From contig CM047426.1 of NCBI GenBank assembly GCA_026168455.1, forward strand, positions 31,741,058 to 31,805,057: DNA of 64,000 nucleotides, given 5' to 3'. Below are positions 21,197 to 32,077 of this stretch, one piece after another (the first letter of the stretch is position 1; every line of letters starts with the position of its first letter). A model generated the notes under the pieces. It had not been told where the DNA came from and did not search any database. It saw only the letters and a list, made by a program, of their open reading frames with translations. Origin of the DNA: Theocolax elegans. Lineage: Eukaryota; Arthropoda; Insecta; Hymenoptera; Cerocephalidae. Made by a program: the position numbers and the translations under genes.

Positions 21197-24100
21197 ATGA
21201 ATGAATCATCAGTAAATGTTCCATCATTGCATACGCAACGTACACATGATAATGGTACCTTATTTTTTCGAGATTTTTTTCGTTTTTTTTTTAACTTTTT
21301 TTCATTAAGTTTACTTTCTTTGGTGTTTTTGCTTTAGGTTTTCATTTACATAATTTTCAAAATGATATTCATCTTGCACCATCGCATATGTTTTCACATC
21401 AATCACATTACGAACAATATGATATTTTGAGTAATGAGCAAACTACGTTTGCTGAATTGACACCTCCTAGTGCTGATAATTATGTTGTTCGTGAAAACAG
21501 TAATCTATCCGTAGCGATAGATTTCTCTATTAATACTACTAATAGCCCAGAAGATTCAGGGCAGAGTTGCAAACGCAAATCAAGTGAAGCTTTGCAGCAC
21601 GATAAATCAAAGACAATTTGTTACGTAGACAATGTAAACGAAGTACAAGTAGATAATTCTGAAGTTTTCGGGACTGTATCGAATGGTATTTTCTCTCCTA
21701 TTTATTTTAGAGTATATTGTGTGAAAGTAGAACTGTTGACAAATTTAGAATAAACTGATCAACAAAAACGTTTCTTGATTGTAAAAAGATTATTTATTAT
21801 ACTTAATTTTTTTATTTAGATTCTATCCAAGAGCAAGTAGAAGATGCTAGAAATAAAAATTTAATATTTAATCTTCTAAACAAATCACACAGAGGGAAAC
21901 TGATTTTAGCTGCGTATGAATATGACCAAAAGTACAAACAACCTTTGAAAAAATTTGATTACTATGCAAATAAACTTGCTGATATTGTCATTGACTATGA
22001 ATTTATTAATCAACACTATGAGTATGAGATATCACCATGAAATATAATTTTTACATAAAAATATCATCACTTTAAGTATATGTGTAAAATATTTTACAGC
22101 ATTAAGCGAGAAAGATTCATGTTCTTGCGAAATGAAGTTTGTCAACTGTTCCCAGGACAAGTTTTAGAGCAATGGTACTCACCAAGTGTTGGTGATATTT
22201 CATCGAAAGGTTTTTTATACAGTTCTTATCGAAAATATAGGGAGCGATCTATAGAGCTTCAAATATTCCATGGAACTATAAGAGAAACGAGTCAGATTAA
22301 TGAGAACAGTGAACTGGATTATGAGAGTATATTGCAAGCGACGGAAATTGACGAAATCGTAATCCACAAGTGGGTTTCTGGAATCGATAGCAGGAGAAAA
22401 AGTTATAAAACTAAGGACTTATCAACACTTCTTGATATCTTTCCTTGTCTTACGCGTGATCTTGGTTACAAATTAGTAAATTTCTATTTTACTCTTTATA
22501 TTGAAATATGTTGTTTCTAAACAACAAAATAATATAACACTAATTTTTTTACCTGCAGATTTTAGCGGATTTCCAACACATTTATGGTGAGAAAAATGAA
22601 GCCTTGGTATCAAAGTGGCCAGAAGTGTCGGATAAATTAATAAGTGTGGCAAAAACAGAGAAAGACACCTCTAGAATCAAGAAAGTTTTTGATAAATACA
22701 ATTCGCTAGATATACGTAAGTTTCATTGTTTTATTATAAATAATTGTAACTAATAATTGTACTAATAACCATTGCAATTAATTAATTTTTTAGCAAAGGA
22801 AATACTTGCTCTTATTTTATTACTATCAATGCTAAAGGCTCCAAACCATAACGTCATAAAAAAAGGTTTCTCTTTAAATGATCAAGATATCTTGGACATC
22901 TTCATCGTTGAAGCAAAGGTTATAATTTTTTTCACTAAAAGTATTACATTATAAATAAATCCCAAATAAATGTTTTTTTATTACAGGTTTTATCTGATTT
23001 AGAAGATCCTCAGAATTTCTCGAACATTCACAACAAAGTTGTGGATATTTACGAAAAGATTGACGAAGACTGTGTCAAACCTTATATAGTTATTTGCGGC
23101 TCATACTCTTCAATATCCGAGACGTACTTCGTATTAAGCAAAAATTATAAATACAGACTCAATTCTTTCATAGATGCCGTTGATGTTTACATGAAATTTG
23201 TTTTGCTGGTATGTAAAACGGTTTCAAAGCCGTTAAAACCTTTTTGTCAATTTTTTGAGTTTTATATATTTAGTGCGACTAATAAGGGGATTTATAGAAA
23301 CGTTTCGAACGTCGTAAAAAAAATTCAAAATGTTTCATTATAATTTTTTGCAAAAAGGCATCGTAAATTTAACTTTAGCACTGTATAATGAATCATCAAT
23401 TTCGCGCAGTTCTGTTGACGTTATTGTAAATAAGACCGAACAATTCATATCTCAATATTATATTCCATTTTTGTATGAAAACTTGCGTGCGGAATTCAAT
23501 AATGATAAAACTATTTGTAATAAAATGTATTTAGTTCTAAACGAAAATAAGAATCCGTTTCAAAATTATTTAACCGAGAAACTGAGATTTAAAATGTTAA
23601 AAAAATTGTCTGGTTTTCAAATGCCTGAAAAATATCATCTTGGCTATGAAATGATTAACGATGTTAGATTACTTGTTGAAGGTAGTCATGTACCTTTACA
23701 ACGTACATTAAAAACTATATTGGAAATACCCGGACTTTTTGAAGAAATAAAACAATACATGCATAAACTTAATGATGAAAAAACAATAATTTCGAATATA
23801 ACACAAGGTAGAGTATGGCTTGATAAATATAGTAATGTTACGAATAAGACAATTTTACCTATAATATTATACTACGATGATTTTGAGACAGGAAATGCTC
23901 TAGGTAGCCATGCAGGCGAGCAAGCATTAGGTGGAGTTTACGTATCTTTACCTTGCTTGCCGCCTCATTTAGTTGCCAAATTGAATAATATTATTATAGC
24001 ATCAGTATTTTATACTAAACACCGAAAATCACTCGGCAATTACGCCGTTTTTAATAAAGTTATTGAGAATATTAATTCTTTGATTGATAATGGTGTAGAG

Positions 24101-25459
24101 ATAATTTTTAATGGAACGAAAGAGTTAGTGCATTTTCAATGTATTTTATTTGTAGGAGACAATTTAGGGCTCAACTCAGCATGCGGTTTTGTCGAAAGTT
24201 TTGGCAATGGTCTCCGTTATTGCAGAATATGCACAGCGACATCTGAACAATGCAGCTTAATGTGTGAAGAAAATTGTGCACTTTTAAGAAATCGCGAAAA
24301 TTATGAACAACATGTAAAAGAGATTTCTTTCAATTCGAAATCGTATGATTCTGGTATAAAAGAGGAGTGCCTCTTCAATCGAATAAAAAATTATCATATA
24401 GTCGAAAACAAATCCGTCGATTTGATGCATGACATTTGTGAAGGTGTCGCTTGTTACACAATATCAAAAGTTTTAACTATACTCATTTATGAGCAGAAAT
24501 ATTTTTCGTTAGCGACTTTAAATCGACGTATTACTAACTTTGATTACGGTGATGTAGACACTTCCAATAAGCCACGTTCAATAATAAAAGAATTTTCGAA
24601 AAAAAAAGTAAATGACACATTCAAAGACAAAATAAAATTAAAACAGTCATCTTCGGAAATGGTGTGCTTAAGCCGATATCTCGGTGCAATAATTGGTGAT
24701 TTAGTCCCCGAAAATAATGAGTACTGGAAGATTTATTTAACATTAAGAAAAATATTAGGAATCTTATTATCGCCGAGATTTGTCGAATCTGATACTGTCT
24801 ACATAAAGTATCTCGTAAAAAAGCACAATGAAAAATATATTAAATTATTTGGTCCACTGAAACCAAAAATGCATTTCATGGTGCACATTTCCGATATAAT
24901 GCGAGATTTGGGACCACTTGTTCACTTTTGGTGCATGCCATTCGAACGAAAAAACAAACAGTTAAAAGATACAATAACAAGCTCAACGTCACATAAAAAT
25001 ATTCCTTGGTCTGTTTGTATAAAAAGTCAATTACAACAATGCTTTTTAAAGGAACAATACGTGCAAGTAAATAGTGATATTTCCTTTGGTACTGTAGATA
25101 CTGAAAATGATGTACAAATACAGCAATATGTTCAATGCGCTTTATCTGATTGCAAAACGTACAAATTTATCACAATTTGCGGAAAGAAATATTCAGAAGG
25201 GTCCATTATTGTGACAAAAGTTACTGACGATGGTCCCCTATTTGGTAAAATAAAAAAGATTTTTCAAATTGGCGGAGAAAATTTTTTTCTAGTCATTGAT
25301 ATACATAGTATTTATTTTAAGCGTCATTATCATGCTTACAAAGTTGAAATTCTATCATCGCATACAGTTATTAATTTAGTTGACATACCGAGAATAGATC
25401 CTTGTGTACTAACTAATATACAAAACGATATGTACGTCATCACGAGGTATGACATTTGA
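21197..25459 (+). CDS. Transposase-like protein of the CACTG element, 1197 aa, eight exons
   Basis: Exons: 21197-21254, 21338-21685, 21820-22021, 22100-22475, 22559-22715, 22794-22918, 22987-23212, 23358-25459. GT-AG borders and phases agree, and the total of 3594 nt has no stop. Recognisable blocks: FPGQVLEQWYSP...KGFLYSSYRKYR (exon 4); YYDDFETGNALGSHAGEQALGG (about residue 668); GDNLGLNSACGFVESFGNGLRYCRIC (about 764); DLMHDICEGV (about 852); and KPKMHFMVHISDIMRDLGPL with MPFERKNKQLK (about 1000-1025). This series belongs to a family of large Tnp2-related proteins common in invertebrate and fish genomes and probably derived from CACTA-like transposases. Its position inside matching terminal repeats supports a transposase role. 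The exon 7 donor was chosen to keep phase (AT|GTAAAA); other choices break the frame. The start codon is less certain. Confidence 0.75.
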
Positions 25460-25902
25460 ATGTTGTTTTTATGTATACTTTTTTTGTAATAAAACAATTT
25501 TAATAATAAACAATATATTAATAATAATAAACAATTGTAATTATTCACAATTGTAATAATATTAATATGCATGCATATATTATATTATAATAGTAAAACG
25601 GTGCATAAATATATCCGAATATATAGTCAACTCGTCGAGAGCCGAGAGATACCGAGATTGGGGGCCTGGCGACTCCAAAGGTCGTATCCCCGCAACACCG
25701 AGAATCTCGGTGTTGCGGGGATTCCAATACGGCGCTACATAACCCCATTTTGAGATCCGTGTGTATCCGAAATTGTTGGAGTTTCTATATATCCATTTGG
25801 AAGCGAATGGATTCCAATTTTGACGCGTGTATATCCCATTTTTCTCGGATTTCTATAGTTTCCAAACCATGGATACTACAGGATTCCAAAAGTTTTTCAG
25901 TG
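25460..25902. other. 3' subterminal region of the CACTG transposon with a perfect palindrome
   Basis: At 25686-25722 ATCCCCGCAACACCGAGA is followed after a single A by its exact reverse complement (18-bp arms). Around it are repeats of GGAATCC/TTCCAA type at 25717, 25785, 25810, 25860 and 25885, likely binding sites in the subterminal zone. No gene is seen. Confidence 0.65.
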
Positions 25903-25929
25903 TATATGTTATATATATATGTCATATAT

Positions 25930-25966
25930 ATAAGTGTGTATGTGTGTGCGCGAGCGTGCGTGCGTG

Positions 25967-26009
<43 letters not shown>

Positions 26010-26109
26010 ATATGTGTGTGCGTGTGTGTGTGCGTGCGTGTGCGTGTGCGTTTGCGTGTGCGTGTGTATGTGCGCGTGTGTGTGTGTATGTGCGTGGGCG
26101 TGTGCGTGT

Positions 26110-26142
<33 letters not shown>

Positions 26143-26167
26143 CGTGTGCGTGTGCGTGTGTGTGTGT
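25930..26167. repeat. Complex (GT/GC)n microsatellite
   Basis: The tract mixes TGTG, TGCG and TGTGCG units. The long Cys-Val or His-Thr/Arg-Ala frames on both strands are artefacts of the repeat. Confidence 0.95.
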
Positions 26168-26176
26168 ACGTGTTAT

Positions 26177-29047
26177 TTGTTTTTTCAAGAATAGATAATA
26201 TATGTATTTTATCCGTGCGCAAAAAAAAGTTGTGAATATAACTTGAAAGAATGTGTATTATTTTACTTATTCCTGATAAAACTCATAAAATAAAAACGGA
26301 CCTAAAATTTAATGTAATGTTTTTAAAAATATGCACAATTTTTCGAAGATAAAATAAATATTAATCAAGTATAACATACACTTTTCCAAATATCTATATG
26401 TGAAATATACAATATATTAAAAATTAAATACATTAATTATTGCATTTTTAAGATAATTCTATTATAAACAGTAATGGCAAAAGAAAATTCAAATTTTAAC
26501 AGTGGCAATATAAAATACGAATTACATTTCAAAAGTTTTTCGAAATTATTATTTTAGTAGTATTTAATTTAAATATTATTCAAATCAAATTTAAAAATTG
26601 TATGGATATATAAGTAAGTAGATTACGTATATTTATATAAAACAATATTTTAAATAAACAAGTATGTATTTATTAGATACAAAAGGTTATTTAAGGAATG
26701 CCTTTGTTTATAATAATTAAAATAAATATATGGGCTCTGTAACTAAAGGAAAAAATAAATTGGATATAATTATGGATTAAAACGCAAATTTTGAAAGAGG
26801 GTGCAAATTACGAATTACGGGAGAAATGGAAGAAACAGGTTTTTATTTATATACCGCTAACATATTATAAATAATTCTTTAAAACTAATACAAAAATTAA
26901 TTTAATTAAGAAGAAAGTTTTATTACTCTATAAGTACAAAATATTAATGACATATAGAACTCTTGGCGATGACTTCAATAAATTAATTTTAGGAGGTAAA
27001 GTTCTATTTAAGAAAGACAAAAAATTCACAAAAATTAACATGGTATTTCCCATTTAAATTTTTAAAAAAATATGGTGTTTCTTTAAATTATCATAACTTT
27101 TTACAGAATTGAAGGCCATTAAAATGCTACAGACCATTTGAAATGTATTGCTCCAAGCTTTCTTTTAGACTTTTGGATAAAAAAATCAATTGTGGCGCAC
27201 TTACACTTTTTTTTAAGTTGAATATTGACATGTAGTTTAAGTAATATTGACCTTGAGATTAGAAATTCTAATCCAGAAGAATAAATTCTACACATAATTA
27301 GCAACGAATGTTACATATAATGTTGTATAGTAATAGTTGATAGATTTTGGGTTAAATAGCGATGAACCCAGCTTTTGTTGAAAAAAACTGGAAAAAGTTC
27401 ACTTCTTGAGGTTAGAATAACTTTTAAGCTAATAAATACCAGTACCTAAAAATTTTTTTCTGTATTCTGAAAAACATTTGCAATGTGTACCCAAAATTTG
27501 GTTCATTTTAAAATTTTGATCGGACCACTTCACGTGGAATACCGCATTTATATATTATATATATTACACCTTTGGTGTAAGTTATGTCCTAAAATACGTG
27601 AAAATTAGTGATTTTATGAGGTTTATGAGACATAACTTACAACAGCGGTCTTGGCCAATAAGCTAACCCAAGGCATTCGAAAGCTCGCGAAAAATGTGAA
27701 CTTTTGAGAGGTATTAGATTAAAATCGATTATGGTGTGGTAGCCTTTTTTTTTTGATATTCAATATGTCCGGGTGTTCTATCTCTTCGAGATTTTAAAAT
27801 TAAGAAATGTAACCATGGTAGATAAGTTCTAAAAATTAATTTAAACAAAAGTTGTTTGTAATGTTTTTTCAAAAAATCAACAGATTTTGAGATAAATGGC
27901 TTAAAAAATAGAAATTTTTCTAAAAAATTGAAAAATTTCCACTTTTCATGGTCGAATAACTCTTAAGCAAATTATTTTTAACACTTAAATTTTTTTTGTA
28001 TGATCTGGAAGATGTTTCCAGCCTGTTCTCAAATTTTGGAGTGATTTAAAATTTTCATCGTACCACTTGACGTGAAATAGATCATATAAATGTATATATA
28101 TGTATGTATGTATGTGGGTGTGTGTGCGTGCAGCGGAATATTTATATAATATATATATATTTTAAAATTGTTTTTTCAAGAATACATAATATATGTATTT
28201 TTTCCTTGCGCAAAAAAAAATTTTTGAACATAACTTGAAAGAATGTGTATTAGCTTACTCATTCTTGATGAAACTCATAAAATGTTTAAACGTATACTCA
28301 ATAATATAATAACGGATCTAAAATGCAATGTAATGCTTTAAATACAGATGCAAAATTGTTTGAAGATTAAATAAATATTAATCAAGTATAACATACACTT
28401 TTCCAAATATCTATATGTGAAATATACAATAAGTTAAAAATTAAATATATTAATTATTGCATTTTTAAGATAATTCTATTATAAACAGTATAGGCAAAAG
28501 AAAATTTAAATTTTAACAGTGGCAATATAAAATACTAATTATATTTCAATAGATTTTCAAAAACTATTAATTTAGGAGCATTTAATTTAAATATTTTTTT
28601 ATTAATATTTCAAAATTGAATGGATATATAAGTGAGTAGATTATGTATATTTATAGAAAACAATATTTTAAATAAACAAGTATGTATTTATTAGAAACAG
28701 AAGGTTTTCTAAGGAATGAATTTGATTATAATAATGAAGATAAATATATGGGCTCTGTAACTATAGGAAAAAATAAATTGGATAAAATTATGGATTAAAA
28801 CACAAATTTTGAAAGAGGGTGCAAATTACGAATTACGGGAGAAATGGAAGAAACAGTTTTTTATTTATATGCCACTAAAATTATATAAATAGTTCTATAA
28901 AATTAATAAAAGATAATAAAAAAATTTATTTATTTAAGAAGAAAGTCTTATTACTCTAAATGTACAAAATATTAATGCCATAGAACTTTTGGCGATGATC
29001 CTTTGTCATTAAAGAAATTAATTTAAGGAGGTGAAGTTCTATTTAGA
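26177..29047. repeat. Large direct duplication, copies ~840 and ~880 bp, plus an internal repeat
   Basis: 26177-27012 and 28169-29047 are collinear copies (for example CTTGAAAGAATGTGTATTA, ATCAAGTATAACATACACTT, GAAAGAGGGTGCAAATTACG) offset by about 1990 bp and clearly diverged. Between them, 27346-27545 and 27886-28085 are a second, older pair (GAATAACT(C/T)TTAAGC, ...CCACTT(C/G)ACGTG(G)AAATA). Microsatellite precedes both large copies. A stem-loop GTAAGTTATGTC/GACATAACTTAC lies at about 27576-27650. No protein family is found; it is probably non-autonomous transposon DNA. Confidence 0.6.
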
Positions 29048-29525
29048 TCCGTTTAAAATATTCCAAAATTTTCATAAGTAGTTACTAAATACTACAATTT
29101 AGTAAGTATATGCACTTTACTATTTTTGGTAAGTTAATTTTTCATTAACATTTATAATTATTAAAATATAAATTTAAGCTTTATAAGAATTCATATAGTT
29201 TAAAATTTACAGTTAACATTTAATGTCTTTATTTTTTTTATTACTATTATTCTGATTTCATTATACTAAATTTTGGTAAAAACTTTTATTTATAAATTAT
29301 AATCGTATTTAAAAAAAAATGAAATTTTTGGTATAAAACCCAATGCATTATAACAGTACCTCCAAGGTGTTGTGTAAATCGGTTTAATTTCTAAGGTGTC
29401 CATGGTAGTGAAAAAGTAATATAATTTAAAACATTATTTAAAATAAATTTATTACGAAAAACCTTTTTCGAAATTAAAAATAGGGGGTTGGCGCGCGAAG
29501 CGCGCAAGGGGGCGAAGCCCCCCTA

Positions 29526-29526
<1 letters not shown>
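29048..29526. mobile_element. AT-rich DNA ending in a Helitron-like 3' hairpin and CTAG
   Basis: After 430 bp of plain AT-rich sequence come two tight hairpins, GCGCGCGAAGCGCGC (29491-29505) and GGGGGCGAAGCCCCC (29508-29522). Both contain GCGAAGC, and the second is followed at once by CTAG and then T. Helitron elements end in a short GC hairpin plus CTRR inserted before T, so this may be a 3' end of such an element. The 5' TC end was not located. Confidence 0.35.
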
Positions 29527-29586
<60 letters not shown>

Positions 29587-29613
29587 TATATATATATTTT
29601 AATATCTAATATA

Positions 29614-29658
<45 letters not shown>

Positions 29659-29935
29659 TAGAAAACTATATTTTCCTCTAGTTTTATTTATATTTTATTG
29701 TTAAGTTTATAAATAATTTTTACGAATTCAAAATTTTGTTTTTTTCAGATTCATTGATTAATGTCAAAGGCGCATCATAGATGACATAATTACTATTTTT
29801 AAAGAGTGGCTTCGTCGCTCCAGTGACCGTAGAAGTTTGGATCATAAAAAGAAGAGTGAAGCGATTTAAGAACAAAATAGCCTCATCTTTATAAAGTTTA
29901 ATTTTATTTAATTTCATTATTACTTACCTTTATCC
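29527..29935 (+). mobile_element. Deletion derivative of the Tnp2/DUF4806 transposon
   Basis: After a (TA)n run, 29653-29683 matches the sequence just upstream of the Tnp2 ORF (about 13410-13441: ATTAGAAAA..ATATTTTCCTCTA). It is joined directly to sequence matching 17317-17565, the last intron and last exon of the DUF4806 gene. About 3.9 kb is therefore missing. The exon has acquired a stop (GCATCATAGATGAC) and cannot encode the domain end intact. Confidence 0.7.
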
Positions 29936-30421
29936 GTTTTTAAGTATAAATCAGCATATTTACCAAGTGTTTCGATGTTAAACGCATTCCAAACATTCAC
30001 AACATCTTTTTAGTCTGAGTCCGAGATGCCCGTGTCATACAACTTACTGAAAAATTCCTCTTGAGTTGGTAGATCTTTTTCTTTTAACTTTTCGAAGGAA
30101 CTTAAGTAATCATACGGAAAAACTCCCTTACGTAACAATAACTGTATCTGTTCCAAAGTATACCGATCTTCCTTTTGAAATATTAAAGTTGTAATGTCGA
30201 GATCTGTTAAGTATGACACTAATTTTTCAAGAGATGACGGTATAAACCTGAATGAATTGATGAATCTAAAATATACATCGCTACCGTCAATATATTTTGT
30301 GAAGGAGATATACCGTTGTTTATTCCCCGGGCTCAGTTGTACACGATCCTTGAGATTCGCAGCAGTCGCGAGCTCTTTAATAATAAAATATGAATCATAT
30401 ACTGTATATGTAAAAACAATT
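29925..30421 (-). pseudogene. Protein-primed DNA polymerase B fragment (Maverick/Polinton-type)
   Basis: An open minus-strand frame from about 30421 reads YDSYFIIKEL (exonuclease motif region), then YISFTKYIDG, FRFINSFRFIPSSLEKLVSY and GVFPYDYLSSFEKLKEKDLP. It continues with QEEFFSKLYDTGISDSD, an in-frame TAA at 30010-30012, then NVWNAFNIETLGKYADLYLKTD up to about 29930. This order is that of the 3'-5' exonuclease and linker region of family B polymerases of Polintons and related viruses or linear plasmids. About 165 residues remain of a protein usually near 1000; the catalytic palm is absent. It joins the DUF4806-exon fragment at its 3' end. Confidence 0.75.
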
Positions 30422-30527
30422 TAACCAATAAATGCTATTTCTTTGTTAATATACTTTAATTTTTGCGTCTATTATAATAATTTAAACTATTAATAATATT
30501 AATAAATTGTGAATGATATAAGTCAAT

Positions 30528-31151
30528 ATGACTCCGTTTGTGAAAATTATAATGCGCTTTTATGGTAGCAATACTTTTATGTTCGACGATACAGTTAAAG
30601 ATTATTACAATCACTCCAAAAAGCAAGAAGTTTTATTACATATACAAAGAAATATCTTTAAGGAACACAATATTAAAGTAACAGGTATGTTCTGTCAAAT
30701 GTGATTGGCATAAATATTAATTAATAAATAAATGTATCTTTCAGTGGTTCAAATTAAAGAAAAATATAAATATTTAAGAAAAATTTTTGTTAAAGCTGAT
30801 CAAAAAATGTGTGTGAAGTCACCATTGACTTATTTAGAAAAATGTGTTTTTGAAAGAATGTTTTATTTAAAACCATTTTTAAAAATTAATAAAAACCTGG
30901 ATAAAAGTAAAGAATTTGTACGTGCAACACCTTCTTCAGATAGATATGAGGCAAAAGCCATAATTACACCTGCAGAAACTGCAAATGCTGCTTATTTTGA
31001 GGAAATAGAAGAATACCTTTATAACACAAAGCAGAAAACCATTAATACATTTGTCATCAAATTAAACAAAGCGATAAAAAAGTATAGAGATAGTCGTATT
31101 CAAAGATTGTGCTTTTGTGTTATTTTAAATGCGATTCATAATTTTAACTAA
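30528..31151 (+). CDS. MADF-like DNA-binding protein, 187 aa, two exons
   Basis: Exon 1 is 30528-30684 (donor CAG|GTATGT) and exon 2 is 30745-31151 (acceptor TTTCAG), phase 1, with no internal stop. Residues about 1-95 resemble a MADF/Myb-SANT-like domain: an N-terminal helix, VKDYYNHSKKQEVLLHIQRN, then VVQIKEKYKYLRKIF with aromatic residues at MADF positions. The C-terminal half is polar and ends in a basic helix. MADF proteins bind DNA, and many insect copies derive from PIF/Harbinger-type transposons. No transposase partner is adjacent, so it may be either a host gene or an element relic. Confidence 0.55.
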
Positions 31152-31733
31152 GAAATACTATAATGTTCCTGCGATTTTATGAATTTCATGTTTATACTTA
31201 TCTGTAAAGGCACACACATTACTTGAAACTGTTTATTAATAACAAATAAATATATCTATAAAAAAATCGTGTTTTATTTATTTTTGAAAACCAATTCCAA
31301 TTTATGTTTTATAAAATAAGTAATTAAATGAGTAATGAATCGACCGCAAAAAGAAAAAGCAAAAAGAAAGGTCTGTATACAAAAAGAATGGTAATGTTGT
31401 ACATAATAATTTCAGGTGTTTTGAAACAACAGTTTAAAAAAAATTCATGAAGGGCAAGTTTGTTAACTCTTGATGACAATATTCATTTTTCTAAATATGA
31501 ATAATTTTTGATGAAATAATCATCTATCCAATTATTTCTTAAAATATATCATTCAAGTGCTGATATAAACAATGAATGTGCGACGTTACCAAATAAATAA
31601 TAACCTTAATTATTTCAATCCATTTAATTAATTCTATTTAATCAACAATGGTTTGTTCATTCCTTCAATGAATGAACAAGCCACTATTTACTTAAGTTAA
31701 TTTACCTATCAATTATAATATTAACCCTCAGTA
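31152..31733. other. AT-rich DNA, no gene recognised
   Basis: One imperfect hairpin (TGGTTTGTTCATTC/GAATGAACAAGCCA) lies at about 31649-31684, shortly before the Gypsy LTR. Nothing else stands out. Confidence 0.4.
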
Positions 31734-32062
31734 TGTGTCAATAGATATATCGTTATTTATTGACACGTACTCACCCAATACTTGTACCCTCACTAATATA
31801 TATATTCACATATGGGCGAGACGCACAGAGAGTATTTACCCGAAGTAGCCACCAGTTGGAGCTTCACAGCGAATGATGTAGAGAGAGCGGGCTAACCGCC
31901 GACAGTAAGTCGCGTCGTAGCTTCCGACGCATGAGACGAAAGTTTGTAGTAATAAAGACTAATAACTGTTATCTCTGTCTAGCTTCTTGCACCCGTCCTC
32001 GATATCCCGGTACGCTGAGTGTGGCAGCGATACGATTAAGGCAACAGACCCTGATCCCCACA
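31734..32062 (+). repeat. 5' LTR of a Gypsy-type element
   Basis: TGTGTCAATAG...CCCCACA, 329 bp, ends 2 nt before a primer-binding site. It contains a TTATTTATTGACA/TGTCAATA inverted repeat at its start and the polyadenylation signal AATAAA at about 31951. The 3' LTR is not in the window. Confidence 0.7.
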
Positions 32063-32064
32063 AC

Positions 32065-32077
32065 TGGTGACCCCGAC
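32065..32077 (+). other. Primer-binding site of the Gypsy element
   Basis: TGGTGACCCCGAC follows the LTR after AC. It is complementary to a tRNA 3' end GTCGGGGTCACCA, which I recall as tRNA-Trp-like. Confidence 0.6.

Larger units (their letters stand above)
19050..25902 (+). mobile_element. CACTG-ended DNA transposon, ~6.85 kb, apparently with an intact gene
   Basis: The left end is CACTGGAAAACTTTTGGTAA (19050-19069). The right end, read on the minus strand from 25902, is CACTGAAAAACTTTTGGAAT. That gives about 23 bp of terminal inverted repeat with one mismatch and one indel. Subterminal regions share GGAATCC/TTCCAA and CCGAG motifs and a GCCAGGCCCCCAA block in inverse orientation (about 19160-19175 and 25665-25650). 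CACTA and Chapaev-type elements begin CACTA or CACTG. An eight-exon transposase-like gene fills 21197-25459. The immediate flanks (ACA and TAT) do not form a clear target duplication. Confidence 0.7.

Noticed and set aside
25785..26235. Several frames over the GT/GC repeat
   Set aside because: Microsatellite artefact on both strands.
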